This document shows positions 7,549-16,951 of a stretch of 64,000 nt of DNA, in pieces. Location: assembly GCA_004376055.2 (NCBI GenBank), contig CP049016.1, positions 558,001 through 622,000 of the forward strand. The letters are read 5' to 3'. The notes under the pieces are model-generated. The model searched no databases. It was given only the letters and a program-made list of their open reading frames with translations, and had not been told where the DNA came from. Each line of letters starts with the position of its first letter. Position 1 is the stretch's first letter. The stretch comes from Nitrospirales bacterium LBB_01. GTDB lineage: Bacteria > Nitrospirota > Thermodesulfovibrionia > Thermodesulfovibrionales > Magnetobacteriaceae. A program made the position numbers and the translations under genes.

Positions 7549-9039
7549 TTAAACTGTTCTGTTTGGTAAATATATATTAAAAGTGCTTCCCTTACCAATT
7601 TCCGAGAGCACCTCAATACGTCCTCCGTTTTCAGAAACAATCTTCTGTGTTACAGAAAGCCCCAGACCTGTTCCTTTAGAGCCTTTGGTGCTGAAAAAAG
7701 GCTTGAAAATGTTTTCCAACGTTTTTTTATCCATACCGCACCCTTCATCTTTTATGCCTATCAGGATTTCTTTTCCACAGTCTTTTGTAGTGATTTCCAC
7801 AGTTGCATCTTTTTTGTGAGCGCTTGCCTCAAGTGCGTTTGATACCAGATTTAAAACTGAGCGATATATACCTTTTTGATCTATTCGAATATCTTGCATC
7901 CTGTCCCCAGGTTGAAATACTATCTTTAGACCCAGCTCTTGTGCCTTTCCCTCCATCAAATGAACGATAGACTCTGCAATATCGTTTACATTTGCCGATG
8001 TGTACTCTGGATGTCTATCTTTCGAATATGTAAGCATGTCGTTTACAAGGTCAGTTAATCTGCTTATATTTTTTTCCAGCATATTGTAGCCTTTTAAGCC
8101 AGAGGTGGCGTCAAGTTTTTTAATTTCTGAATTGAGAATATACAAGCCGCCCTTAAGACCATTCAGCATATTTTTCACACAGTGGGAAATTCCTGTTATC
8201 GCCTGCCCTATGCTTGCCATTCGCTCAGCCTGCAGTGATTCCTCTATCAGTTGAAAATTATGCATCGCAACAGCCACCTGACTGCTGATTGAAGTTGAAA
8301 GGAGTTTATCATAATCGTCAAAACCGCCGGGATTTTTCTTGTTAACCATTTGAAGCGCTCCCAGGCACTTATCCTCCACCATAAGAGGCACACACAACGT
8401 GGAACGGGTGATGAAGCCGCTTGTGTCGTCAGCGCTGCTGCAAAAATTCGCATCCATTATGACATTGTTTACAATTATCGGTTTCTCATTGACTATACAC
8501 TTTCCGACTATCCCCTCAGCCCACTTTATCCTGAAATTAATCAGCTTGGTGGACTTATTTCCACAGACGGAGTGAAACACCAACTCTTTAGTTCCAGGTT
8601 CTACTAAAACAATACTGGTTCCCTCCACAGCCATCATGGCATTAGTAACCTTTACAATCATAAGAAGAAGTTTTTTCAGGTCGCGTGTTGAGGAGTGAAT
8701 AATATGAGATGTCTCTATAAGTCCTTGGAGTTCCATATCTTTAAGGTGAAGTTTTTGATCGGATTTGCGTCTGCCGTGATATTCTTTTTTTTGGTTTTGG
8801 ACTTCTATCATGGCTTTGCCGCAATTACAGTACACCTCCGTACCAAGACGATATTTTTGCAACTCATGCGTATGACCGCACTCGGGACAGTTCATCACCT
8901 GAGGCTCTGATGTAATCTTACGTAAAAAAATGGAAGGTTGTATAACAAAAGTTTTACCGCATAAACAACAAAATTCCTTAGCCACAGCTGACTTTTCAAC
9001 TTCAAACTTTACATTACATTGCGGACATATAATTAACAT
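7549..9039 (-). CDS. Soluble histidine kinase: zinc ribbons, GAF, HisKA, HATPase
   Basis: 496 residues with no membrane helix, so a cytoplasmic sensor. The N-terminus has two zinc-ribbon-like units (CPQC and CCLC within residues 5-26, then CPEC and CNC at about 50-72), a short charged linker, a GAF domain (about 110-260) with an FNxxDxxLL-like GGFDDYDKLLST, and a histidine-kinase core. The phospho-acceptor His lies in GISHCVKNMLNG, a variant of the usual HE[IL]RNP box. The ATPase lobe has SNALEAS (N box), DEGCGM (G1) and GTGLGLSV (G2). It is divergent from a response-regulator gene that starts 153 bp away, the likely partner. The GAF ligand and metal role are unknown. Confidence 0.88.
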   Translation of the reverse strand: MLIICPQCNVKFEVEKSAVAKEFCCLCGKTFVIQPSIFLRKITSEPQVMNCPECGHTHELQKYRLGTEVYCNCGKAMIEVQNQKKEYHGRRKSDQKLHLKDMELQGLIETSHIIHSSTRDLKKLLLMIVKVTNAMMAVEGTSIVLVEPGTKELVFHSVCGNKSTKLINFRIKWAEGIVGKCIVNEKPIIVNNVIMDANFCSSADDTSGFITRSTLCVPLMVEDKCLGALQMVNKKNPGGFDDYDKLLSTSISSQVAVAMHNFQLIEESLQAERMASIGQAITGISHCVKNMLNGLKGGLYILNSEIKKLDATSGLKGYNMLEKNISRLTDLVNDMLTYSKDRHPEYTSANVNDIAESIVHLMEGKAQELGLKIVFQPGDRMQDIRIDQKGIYRSVLNLVSNALEASAHKKDATVEITTKDCGKEILIGIKDEGCGMDKKTLENIFKPFFSTKGSKGTGLGLSVTQKIVSENGGRIEVLSEIGKGSTFNIYLPNRTV

Positions 9040-9129
9040 TGAACTAAGTCACAGCCTCCAGCGGCAATAGTAGTATTAGTAAACAAAAATTTTAGAGTTT
9101 TGTCAATAAAAATAATTTCAAAACAATGT

Positions 9130-9158
9130 TGACATTTTTTCTATAATAATTTACACTT
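9130..9158 (+). promoter_or_regulatory. Candidate sigma-70 promoter for the response regulator
   Basis: TTGACA at 9130-9135 and TACACT at 9153-9158, spacer 17, about 35 nt before the ATG at 9193. The -35 is a perfect match and the -10 matches four of six bases. It lies in the divergent intergenic region shared with the histidine kinase. Confidence 0.4.
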
Positions 9159-9192
9159 ACTTTAAGTTTATGCAGAATCTGGGGGTACGAAT

Positions 9193-9735
9193 ATGAGCAA
9201 GCACATTTTGGTTGTGGACGATGAGGAGGACACGAGGGATTATTTGTCCGCTGTTCTTATAGAAAACGGCTATAGTGTTACTGTTGCTGAAAACGGCAAT
9301 GAGGGATTTCAGAAGGCAAAAGCTGAGAAACCGTCTCTTGTCGTAAGTGATATAATGATGCCCGAGAAAACCGGCATTGGTTTGCTGCAAGAGTTACGTA
9401 ACGATAAAGATTTAAAAGACATTCCAATTATAATGCTAAGCGCAATTAAACGATTTATGGAACAAGCGCGCGAGGAAACCAACAATGTGGAAATTTTAAA
9501 ACAAATGGAAACTCTGTTGGATAACCCCGGCAGCAAGTTAGAGAAGTTCTTTTTACGTTTCCACTCATTCCGCAAAATGCTGCTTATTGACAGAGACGGA
9601 ATGATAGAACAGTTCCGTAAGGGAAACTTGCCATTAATGGGTATTCCGGTGCTTCCTGACGTGTTTTTGGATAAACCCGTAGATCCGGAGGAGTTTATTC
9701 ATGCAGTGACTAAACTGATTGGGCAAGCCTCGTAA
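9193..9735 (+). CDS. Response regulator with an insert in the receiver domain
   Basis: 180 residues. The receiver features are complete: acidic pair DDEED (about 9-13), phospho-acceptor Asp in VVSDIMMP (about residue 53), the Ser of IIMLSA, and Lys in FLDKPVDPEEF (about 162). A normal receiver has about 20 residues between the Ser strand and the Lys strand. Here about 70 residues intervene (roughly 87-158), containing a predicted helical, charged segment. No DNA-binding output domain exists, so it is a single-domain regulator acting by protein contact. It is probably the partner of the divergent GAF kinase. Confidence 0.85.
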   Translation: MSKHILVVDDEEDTRDYLSAVLIENGYSVTVAENGNEGFQKAKAEKPSLVVSDIMMPEKTGIGLLQELRNDKDLKDIPIIMLSAIKRFMEQAREETNNVEILKQMETLLDNPGSKLEKFFLRFHSFRKMLLIDRDGMIEQFRKGNLPLMGIPVLPDVFLDKPVDPEEFIHAVTKLIGQAS

Positions 9736-9842
9736 GAAATTTTTGTAAGTATTCGTTTTTAAAGACTGCTCTTTCCCGAATTAGATGAGTAATGTAAGAA
9801 GCGCTTGCAGCCATAAAATTGCCTTACGCTAAACAGAAATAC

Positions 9843-9872
9843 TTGACATCACCCCTCAACCCGTTATATAAT
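9843..9872 (+). promoter_or_regulatory. Strong sigma-70-like promoter before the flagellin-like small gene
   Basis: TTGACA at 9843-9848 and TATAAT at 9867-9872, spacer 18, both perfect consensus hexamers. The expected start is near 9879, giving a leader of about 54 nt that contains the GGGGG Shine-Dalgarno before the ATG at 9933. This argues for sigma-70 rather than the flagellar sigma-28. Confidence 0.6.
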
Positions 9873-9932
9873 TTTAATAAGGTAAGTATAAACTGCTGTT
9901 AACTAGAACATTAACTAATTGGGGGTAACTGT

Positions 9933-10294
9933 ATGGACATTAAAATTAATTCTGATTCGAGTCAACGACGTCCCATCGATCAACCGGGAAAAACATTCGT
10001 CAAACTGAGCTCAGGCTTGAGACTACACAACAAAACTACGCAAGACACCAATAACAACGATGCGACGAAGGTGAAGTTGTCCCAGGCAGCCAAAGACGCC
10101 TTTGCAATGAATACTCAAACCAATACAACCAGCACTGAAACAGCCGCCAAAAGGACACCTCAAACATAAGCGATGGGGATATAGAGAGACAAGTGAATGA
10201 GGCAATGGCGAAAATGGCTGTGAAAGAGGCGAATAGGGGTTCATTAGAAGATATTAATCGTGGTGCTCAGGGTTCTGTTAGATTACTAGGTTAA
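9933..10294 (+). pseudogene. Small flagellin-N-terminus-like protein, frameshifted at an A-tract
   Basis: The first frame (9933-10169, 78 residues) begins MDIKINSDSS and contains KTFVKLSSGLRLHNK, close to the FKKLSSGLRINSA signature of flagellin N-termini, then a KVKLSQAAKDAFAM segment. It stops in a Thr/Asn-rich stretch. A second frame opens at the AAAA run at 10149-10152 and reads KDTSNISDGDIERQVNEAMA and so on to a stop at 10292-10294, with helical, codon-like composition and no start or ribosome site of its own. Restoring one A joins them into about 120 residues. It is a sequencing error, a real frameshift mutation or programmed slippage. A full flagellin is not present, and a FlaG-like gene follows. 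Confidence 0.55.
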
Positions 10295-10409
10295 GAGATG
10301 GGTCTTAGGCGTCTCTAAGCAGATGCGTAAGGGGCGGCACGTATCTTTTGGAAGAGTGGGGGGGATAACGAGATTGTTGTGCACGTATGAATAGCGTTAA
10401 GGTCAGATC

Positions 10410-10844
10410 ATGAATATAAAAGGATATGTCATAAACCCAACTGCGTTGGCACAGACGGCAGTGAGGATGGCCGCAAATCTTTCAGGGACGAACACTGCGG
10501 GCAGCGGTGCAGCCGAAGTCAGCAATGCCTCACCTCCGTCACTAAACAACAATACCATCGTAGATACTGTCAATATCTCACCGGCCGGCAAGACATCCGG
10601 GGACTCCACCGGTGACACAAAGCCACTGAAGAAACAACAGGATGCAAAGGGGAAGGATGTGCAGGAATCCCTTGCCACAGCCAGCAAGGCATACTATTCC
10701 GTGGAAAACGATACCAACAGAGTTGTCATCAAGATAGTGGACAACAAGGGTAATGTTGTTAAGCAGATACCCCCTGAGGATTATCTCAAGGCGGCCAAAC
10801 TCATGAATATGACGACTCAGGAGCTCTTTTACACGAAGGCATGA
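10410..10844 (+). CDS. flaG: FlaG-like flagellar protein
   Basis: 144 residues. The N-terminal half is Ser/Thr/Asn/Pro-rich and probably disordered; the C-terminal half (about 92-140) matches the FlaG fold: YSVENDTNRVVIKIVDNKGN followed by VVKQIPPEDYLKAAKLM. FlaG proteins affect filament length or flagellin export in Campylobacter and Pseudomonas. It follows the flagellin-like fragment by 115 nt with no clear promoter between them. It is longer than classical FlaG (about 110-125). No other flagellar structural genes are in the window. Confidence 0.75.
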   Translation: MNIKGYVINPTALAQTAVRMAANLSGTNTAGSGAAEVSNASPPSLNNNTIVDTVNISPAGKTSGDSTGDTKPLKKQQDAKGKDVQESLATASKAYYSVENDTNRVVIKIVDNKGNVVKQIPPEDYLKAAKLMNMTTQELFYTKA

Positions 10845-11043
10845 AGCATAGGCCAGAAGTCAATAGAGGCGGCAACGACGGGACGCAGAGAGGGACAGGT
10901 TTCCCGTATGTGCATTGGGGTAACGTTTTCACTCATCGGTCAACTATAATCATAAGGGAAACACATTTCAACATAGGTTGAGTTTCTTCTGCTCTGCCCG
11001 CCCGTTGCTGTTAAATACCTTTTAGTTGTAAACTATCGGACAT

Positions 11044-12015
11044 ATGTTTAAATATTTATCAAAGAAAACTTTTGAGATATTGATTACTTTTTTAGGGATA
11101 ACGGTAATCAGTTTTTTTATAATTCATTTGGCTCCAGGTAAGCCTACAGACGTGCTGGCCGAGCTAAACCCAAAGATTACGCCTGAGGCAAGGGCACGCC
11201 TTGAGAAATTTTATGGACTGGATAAACCAATCTATACTCAATATGTGCTTTGGCTTAAACGTATCGTAAAGCTTGACTTCGGTAACTCCTTTTCCTCAGA
11301 TCGCCGCCCAGTGTGGGACAAAATCCGTCAGCGCCTTCCGGTTACACTTTCCATAAACATAATCTCACTTTTAATAATATTTATAATTGCGCTCCCTACG
11401 GGAATTTACTCCGCTATTGCCAGATATTCACTCTACGATAAGGTGATGACACTTATTGTGTTTACCGGGTTTGCAATGCCCGGGTTTTGGCTTGCGCTTT
11501 TGCTTATGATGTTTTTTGGAGTACATCTTGGAATTTTGCCAATATCCGGCCTAAAGTCTGTAAACTATGATTTTTTAACCACCTCAGGCAAGCTTGCCGA
11601 TATGGGTAGGCATCTGATAATGCCCATATTTGTATCTGCCTTCGGAGGGGTTGCCTCTATCTCACGTTACATGAGAAGCTCCATGCTTGAGGTAATCAGG
11701 GAGGACTATATGGTAACGGCTAAGGCAAAGGGGTTAACCGACAATCGTATAACATACATTCATGGCGCACGGAATGCGCTTTTGCCGATAGTCACCATAC
11801 TTGGACTATCAGTGCCCGGGCTTATTGGCGGTAGTGTTATATTTGAACAGGTGTTTTCAATTCCCGGAATGGGACAGCTATTTTACATGGCAGTAATGAC
11901 CCGCGACTATCCGCTTGTCATGGGAGTGCTGACTATCGGCGCTGTGTTGACACTGCTTGGCAATCTGCTTGCAGACACTGGCTACGCTTTGGTTGATCCA
12001 CGAATCAGAAAGTAA
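11044..12015 (+). CDS. Oligopeptide/dipeptide-type ABC permease (DppB/OppB family), orphan
   Basis: 323 residues with six helices and the family start [19 protein letters not shown], then APGKPTDVL and the binding-protein-dependent transport EAA loop [20 protein letters not shown] (about 222-241) followed by HGARNALLP. It is full length and intact. DppB normally works with DppC, one or two ATPases and a binding protein; none lies in the window. Upstream is a 199-bp gap after flaG, and downstream the convergent NtrC gene ends 28 nt away. It either serves a system encoded elsewhere or is a relic of a broken operon. Confidence 0.85.
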   Translation: MFKYLSKKTFEILITFLGITVISFFIIHLAPGKPTDVLAELNPKITPEARARLEKFYGLDKPIYTQYVLWLKRIVKLDFGNSFSSDRRPVWDKIRQRLPVTLSINIISLLIIFIIALPTGIYSAIARYSLYDKVMTLIVFTGFAMPGFWLALLLMMFFGVHLGILPISGLKSVNYDFLTTSGKLADMGRHLIMPIFVSAFGGVASISRYMRSSMLEVIREDYMVTAKAKGLTDNRITYIHGARNALLPIVTILGLSVPGLIGGSVIFEQVFSIPGMGQLFYMAVMTRDYPLVMGVLTIGAVLTLLGNLLADTGYALVDPRIRK

Positions 12016-12042
12016 TACCGACCACACACACAGTGTTTCCAG

Positions 12043-13380
12043 CTACACATCCGTAACATCCTCTTTAAGCAGTCTCCACAGGCTGGTGCGCGAAATCCCG
12101 AGGGCATCTGCCGCAAGGGATTTATTGCCATCATACATTTCTATCACTCGCTGCGTGTAGTCTTTGGTAAGCTGCTCTATGGTAAGGATTTTACCCGGAG
12201 TCAGCGTCTCTATCTGGAAAAAGGATAGTCCCTGAGGAAGACTCCCTGCAGTTATAGCATCAGTACTCTCTATGATTACTCCCCGCTCGATTATGTTTTC
12301 AAGCTCCCGCACGTTTCCCGGGAAATCATAACTCATCAGAGTTCTCATCGCCTTCTCACTTATAGCAGTAATGTTTTTTTTGTATTTTGCGGCATACTTA
12401 TGAAGAAAAAACGTTGCAAGCGGTTTAATGTCATCTTTTCGCTCCTTAAGCGGTGGGATATTGACCTCCATTACGTTAAGCCGGTAGTAGAGGTCTTCTC
12501 TAAATTTACCCGTTGTTATAAGAGTTTTGATGTTATGATTTGTTGCGGCAATAAACCGCACATCGACCTTGATTAACTTTGTCCCTCCTACCCTGTAAAA
12601 CTCCCCGTCCTCAATTGCTTTTAAAAGGCGCGCTTGCAGATTTGTCGGCATCTCCGCTATCTCATCCAAAAACAACGTGCCGTCATGACTAAGCTCTATC
12701 AGCCCTTTTTTTGTCGCAACTGCTCCAGTGAATGCTCCCCTTTCGTGACCAAATAGCTCACTTGCTAAAAGCTCTTCTGTCAGCACAGCACAGTTGATTC
12801 CTATAAACGGTTTTTCAGCTCTTACGCTTAAGTGATGTATTAGTTTTGCCGCCTGCCCTTTTCCTGAACCGGTTGCTCCCGTAATTGTCACATTGCAGTC
12901 GGAGTCTTTTAGTTTATCAATCATATCCATAACCAGCCGCATTCCGGCGCTTTTATAAATAAATGGGATTTTGCCGCTTAATCCAGCCGATGCCTTCAGC
13001 GCCTCTATCTCGCTTTTGAGTGAGTTTCGTTCTTTGATTTTTGACAGTTTGACAAGGAGATCATCCATATTAAAGGGCTTTGTGATATAATCCTCAGCGC
13101 CTTTTTTTATAGCCTCTACCGCTGTCTGAACCGTTCCATAGCCGGTTATGATGATAACACTGATTTCCGGGTACTTTTCCCTCATGATAGCAAAGAGTTC
13201 AAGACCATCCATACCCGGCATTTTTATATCCGTTATGAGCACTTGATATTGCCGTTTCTCCATCTCTTGTAATGCCAAAAGACCGTTTGTTACGCCTCGT
13301 GCGCTGTATCCCTCATCCTCTAAGGCATAGATAAGGTGCTTCCTTGATACATCCTCGTCTTCTGCTATCAGTATGTTCAT
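12043..13380 (-). CDS. Sigma-54-dependent response regulator, NtrC family
   Basis: 445 residues: receiver (1-120) with Asp in LITDIKMP and Lys in YITKPF; AAA+ domain (about 140-370); Fis-type helix-turn-helix at the C-terminus (SLAADALGISRTSLWRLLK). The sigma-54 contact loop GAFTGA is present in ERGAFTGAVATKKG. Walker A is GATGSGKGQ, where the usual Glu of GESGTGKE is Ala, and Walker B is GTLFLDEIAE. It activates sigma-54 promoters when phosphorylated. Its gene overlaps that of the membrane kinase by 4 nt. The target genes are unknown. Confidence 0.92.
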   Translation of the reverse strand: MNILIAEDEDVSRKHLIYALEDEGYSARGVTNGLLALQEMEKRQYQVLITDIKMPGMDGLELFAIMREKYPEISVIIITGYGTVQTAVEAIKKGAEDYITKPFNMDDLLVKLSKIKERNSLKSEIEALKASAGLSGKIPFIYKSAGMRLVMDMIDKLKDSDCNVTITGATGSGKGQAAKLIHHLSVRAEKPFIGINCAVLTEELLASELFGHERGAFTGAVATKKGLIELSHDGTLFLDEIAEMPTNLQARLLKAIEDGEFYRVGGTKLIKVDVRFIAATNHNIKTLITTGKFREDLYYRLNVMEVNIPPLKERKDDIKPLATFFLHKYAAKYKKNITAISEKAMRTLMSYDFPGNVRELENIIERGVIIESTDAITAGSLPQGLSFFQIETLTPGKILTIEQLTKDYTQRVIEMYDGNKSLAADALGISRTSLWRLLKEDVTDV

Positions 13381-14972
13381 GCCCCATCCTCCGATGTGTT
13401 CCTAAGCGGCAATGTTATTGTGAAAGTTGTACCGGTGCCGGGTGCGCTCTCTATGGTTATATCCCCTTTGTAGTTTTTGACTATGTTATATGTTATAAAA
13501 AGCCCAAGCCCTGTGCCCTTGCCTTTTTTTGTGAAAAACGGTTCAAACACACGCTCTACATCATCAGGGTCCATTCCCTTACCGGTGTCTGAGACCTTCA
13601 CTATTGCCTCATGGTCAGTTGTGGCGATGTTTACTTTAAGAGCGCCCTGACCCTCCATTGCATCCACCGCATTGATAAACAAATTGGTAAACACCTGCTC
13701 CAACTGTTGATGGCCAGCACTTATAAATCCCTCTCCTTCTACAGAAAACGCTATGCCGCTAAGGTCTGCCGAAGCGTTGAGTCTTTTGTAGGTGTCAGTG
13801 ATGAGGCTATAAAGCTCAAACTGTTCATACTGAGGCTTTTTACTTCTGACAAATTCCAACAGATCACTCACGATTTTTTTCATACGCATGGTTTGGGAGA
13901 GGATATCCAGCACTGAGTCAGATATTATCTCAGGATAGGCGCCTTTGGTAACTGCTCTTGTCAGGGTTTGTGCTGCAAGGTGGATATTATTTAACGGGTT
14001 ATTTAACTCGTGAGCCACTCCTGAGGCAAGAGTGCCAAGGGCGGCAAGCTGCTTACTTTGGTGCAGCTGTTCATCCTTGCTGTTAATCTGCTCCTGACGA
14101 TGCCTCAAGTCCTCTGCCATTTTATTGAATGTGGTTTTAAGATGCTCAACCTCATCTCCGCTTCCTCTTATGTGAACCGACGGGAAATACCCGTGTGCCG
14201 CTTTTTCCATCGTTGTTTCCAGCTCCTTCAGGCGGTTAACTACCTTTTGGGTAATTTTTAAAAGCAGTACAAGTCCAAGAGCAAACGATATAGGTAAAAA
14301 TATAAGACCACTTATCTGTACGACTTTGATAAGACGCTCTATCCTGTCTCTTGCCGTTCTGTCGAGGTCTTTAGATGCCGAGATTAGCTCATCCCCGAGT
14401 TTTCTTAACACTGTGACGTCATAAGATATATCATTGAGGAGTGTAATCATCTCGCGGGTGCTCTCTTCTGAAAACGTTTGTTTAAGCACCTCTATGTTTT
14501 CAATGGGATGTTCACGGTATGTGGCGTTAATCAACGGCATTAAGGCAAAATGCGGCGAGTCCTTGCGGATTATCTTGTTGTTAATTTTTTGAAATTCCAG
14601 TGACTTGCTAAGTATATCACTAAATATGGCTGAATATTTATCTAAATTCCCACAAAGGTCATTTATAGACGACTCAGTCCTTGTATTAAAATCCCCTGTC
14701 CGAATAATACCCTTAATATCCGCTGCAAAGGTCTGAACCCTAAGTGCTGCAGAGTCGTCGCCATTTAGAAAGTTTTTTTCGTATCTCCGCATTTCAAGGG
14801 TTTTGCTGCGTACTCTGTCTGTGGTCTCAAGAGAGCGGACATCCTCCATGATTTTAATAAAAGCACTGTAGGCTAATATGACAAGAATGAGCATAAGAGA
14901 AAAACTTACCATAAAACTAAGTATAATCTTTCTCTTTATGGACATACGTAGTTTTGCTTTAGGATTATTCAA
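13377..14972 (-). CDS. Membrane sensor histidine kinase (HAMP, HisKA, HATPase)
   Basis: 531 residues: first membrane helix about 15-37, a mostly helical periplasmic sensor of about 180 residues (with RYEKNFL, seen in four-helix-bundle chemoreceptor-type sensors), second helix about 222-243, then HAMP, a coiled coil, HisKA with the His in GVAHELNNPLNNIH, and an ATPase lobe with NAVDAM, DTGKGM and GTGLGLFI. It is the partner of the NtrC regulator, whose start codon overlaps this stop (ATGA). It lies 14 nt after the ClC channel gene, so the three genes are probably one operon and the kinase may answer to ion or envelope stress (inference). Confidence 0.92.
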   Translation of the reverse strand: MNNPKAKLRMSIKRKIILSFMVSFSLMLILVILAYSAFIKIMEDVRSLETTDRVRSKTLEMRRYEKNFLNGDDSAALRVQTFAADIKGIIRTGDFNTRTESSINDLCGNLDKYSAIFSDILSKSLEFQKINNKIIRKDSPHFALMPLINATYREHPIENIEVLKQTFSEESTREMITLLNDISYDVTVLRKLGDELISASKDLDRTARDRIERLIKVVQISGLIFLPISFALGLVLLLKITQKVVNRLKELETTMEKAAHGYFPSVHIRGSGDEVEHLKTTFNKMAEDLRHRQEQINSKDEQLHQSKQLAALGTLASGVAHELNNPLNNIHLAAQTLTRAVTKGAYPEIISDSVLDILSQTMRMKKIVSDLLEFVRSKKPQYEQFELYSLITDTYKRLNASADLSGIAFSVEGEGFISAGHQQLEQVFTNLFINAVDAMEGQGALKVNIATTDHEAIVKVSDTGKGMDPDDVERVFEPFFTKKGKGTGLGLFITYNIVKNYKGDITIESAPGTGTTFTITLPLRNTSEDGA

Positions 14973-14986
14973 CTTGTGCCGTCCCT

Positions 14987-16789
14987 TTAGTCAGCGTGAC
15001 GCCTTAGTATTTCTCTGTTATATGCCGATATTACAATGCTTCTTTTTAGTATTCCAATAATCTTACGTTTATTAAGCGGATTTACCACGGGGAGTTCCTC
15101 AAAGTCAGCGCTTGAGAAGCATTCAAACGCTTTTCGCAAGTTATCGTAACCTGTAATAACAGGAATATCCTCGGTAGCAAGCTCTCCAACCGTAACCACC
15201 TCCTGAATATAGTCTTCAGAAAACACAGCTCTTATGTCGTCAACCGATATAATACCCTTAAGATTGTCATTCTCATCTACCACAGGATAACATAATCCCT
15301 TGCCCTCTACAATGAGATCCAGAACCAGCTTTAATGGCTCACTTTCCTTTATTGTAACAAATTCCTTCAACATTATATCCTTAACTTTAAGCGATTCAAG
15401 GACACTGACCTCTTTGCCGGTCACAAGTTCTATGCCATGCCGGGAAAGGGCAAAGGTATCAATGGAATCTTTCATAAGTGTTTTTGCCACAAACACGCCG
15501 GTAATACTGGTTAACATAACAGGGATTATAACTTTGTAGTCGCCTGTCATCTCAAGCATGAGAAACATGCCGGTAAGGGGAGCGTGTGTTACGGCAGCTA
15601 AAAATGCCCCCACACCAAGCGTTGCGTATGCTTCAGGCATAGAGGTAAAATTTGGCAGCATACGATGTGCCACAGCGCCAAATGTCCTGCCTGCCATAGC
15701 GCCTATAAAAAGCGACGGTGCAAAGATTCCTCCGGCAGAACCCGAGCCAAGCGTCACACTTGTTGCAAACATCTTTAAAAACACAAGAGCAAGACAAAGC
15801 AAAACTGCATATCGCCCTATTAATACGTTTGTAATGTGCTCATAGCCGTCACTCATTATCTGTGGGAAAAAAATTGCAATCATTCCGACCACTAATCCGC
15901 CAAGCACCGGTTTTAAATATTGATTTACACGACAACCCGCACAAAAGTCCTGAATTTTATAAAATATCTTTATAAAAAACACGGCAAGCGCTCCGATAAA
16001 TATACCAAAAACGAGAAAAACCGGTGTTTCCGTAAGACCTATAAAGACATGTTGAGGAACTATAAAAATGTTAGAATCACCAAAATGAGCCTGAGATACG
16101 GCTGTTGCCATTCCGGCTGATATTACGATTGCTCCAAAGGAAATCATTTCATAGTTGCCAAGCAGGATTATTTCCATAGCAAACATAACGCCTGCTATGG
16201 GAGCATTAAAGATGGCTGCTATGGCGCCTGCCGCCCCTGAGGCGATAAAAAGCGTTACCCTTTTTTCAGAAATCCCTAACCACCTGCCAACTATTGAACC
16301 AATACCGCCGCCAATTACCGCAGCCGGCCCCTCCACTCCAGCAGACCCCCCGGAGCCTATCGTTATAGCGGGAGCCACAATACGCAATAACACTGTTTTT
16401 ATGCCGATTACACCGCCTTTTACATTTACCTGTGCAAGAAAATTGGGGAATGTGTAACCATTGACCTCTCCGGGAAATTTCTTTATAAATATAATCATCA
16501 AAGCCCCGCCAATGGCTGGAATTAGAGGAAGCAAAAGCCTGCTGCTTAAGCTTTCCCCTATTCCAAGAAGCTGCTCTCCATTAACAAGTAAAAGCTCTTT
16601 TAGCGTATCCAATATGCTGCGAAATAAAATTACCGCCGTGGCGCTTAATATCCCAATAAACATCGATATCAGAATTGTTGAGGTGTGTTTGTCCAGTAAA
16701 AAACGTAAAATACCTCTGCTTAGAAATCTTCTTACCTTGTGGTTCATGTACCGGAATTTTCTTAATAGTGCGATTGAGGCTTCTTTCAT
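14987..16789 (-). CDS. ClC-family chloride channel/antiporter with C-terminal CBS pair
   Basis: 600 residues. The membrane part (about 35-450) has the selectivity motif GSGGSAGVEGP with the gating Glu at about residue 153, and GSGSAGGIFAPSLFIGA, the GxFxP signature of helix N. The C-terminal region (about 465-600) has two CBS motifs, each with a DIMLKEF or ATEDIPV start and a VSVDDIRAVF or LKRSIVISA end, which bind adenine nucleotides in related channels. It moves chloride or similar anions; I cannot decide channel or proton antiporter. It is the first gene of a likely operon with the kinase and NtrC regulator. Confidence 0.9.
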   Translation of the reverse strand: MKEASIALLRKFRYMNHKVRRFLSRGILRFLLDKHTSTILISMFIGILSATAVILFRSILDTLKELLLVNGEQLLGIGESLSSRLLLPLIPAIGGALMIIFIKKFPGEVNGYTFPNFLAQVNVKGGVIGIKTVLLRIVAPAITIGSGGSAGVEGPAAVIGGGIGSIVGRWLGISEKRVTLFIASGAAGAIAAIFNAPIAGVMFAMEIILLGNYEMISFGAIVISAGMATAVSQAHFGDSNIFIVPQHVFIGLTETPVFLVFGIFIGALAVFFIKIFYKIQDFCAGCRVNQYLKPVLGGLVVGMIAIFFPQIMSDGYEHITNVLIGRYAVLLCLALVFLKMFATSVTLGSGSAGGIFAPSLFIGAMAGRTFGAVAHRMLPNFTSMPEAYATLGVGAFLAAVTHAPLTGMFLMLEMTGDYKVIIPVMLTSITGVFVAKTLMKDSIDTFALSRHGIELVTGKEVSVLESLKVKDIMLKEFVTIKESEPLKLVLDLIVEGKGLCYPVVDENDNLKGIISVDDIRAVFSEDYIQEVVTVGELATEDIPVITGYDNLRKAFECFSSADFEELPVVNPLNKRKIIGILKRSIVISAYNREILRRHAD

Positions 16790-16834
16790 CTAAATATAGT
16801 TAGCTCTTATGTTACTGTATCTGGACACTTTTCA

Positions 16835-16951
16835 TCAATGCAGCAAATCAAAAACTGTATCTACTTTGTCAGTTAACTCCGGAGAACCTTTTAATAATTT
16901 GCCAAGTTTTTTAAGGAATGGTTTGTCAGTGTCAAGGTTATGAGTTTTCAG
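16835..16951 (-). other. Possible 38-codon reading frame after the 88-residue gene
   Basis: In another frame, overlapping the 88-residue gene's stop, a stretch reads KTHNLDTDKPFLKKLGKLLK and then GSPELTDKVDTVFDLLH before a stop at 16835-16837. The amphipathic, Lys/Leu-rich composition looks protein-like, but there is only a CTG start and no ribosome site. It may be a C-terminal remnant after a frameshift or chance. Confidence 0.2.

Noticed and set aside
9130-9148. TTGACA with TATAAT only 7 bp away before the response regulator
   Set aside because: A 7-nt spacer cannot work as a sigma-70 promoter; the TACACT at 17-nt spacing was used instead.
10403-10687. 94-residue minus-strand frame over the FlaG-like gene
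   Set aside because: It is antisense to a gene with a recognisable FlaG domain and no ribosome site supports it.
16867-16882. AGTTAACTCCGG, similar to the miniature-element end
   Set aside because: Only 12 bases match, with no second end, no inner hairpins and no direct repeats; treated as chance.
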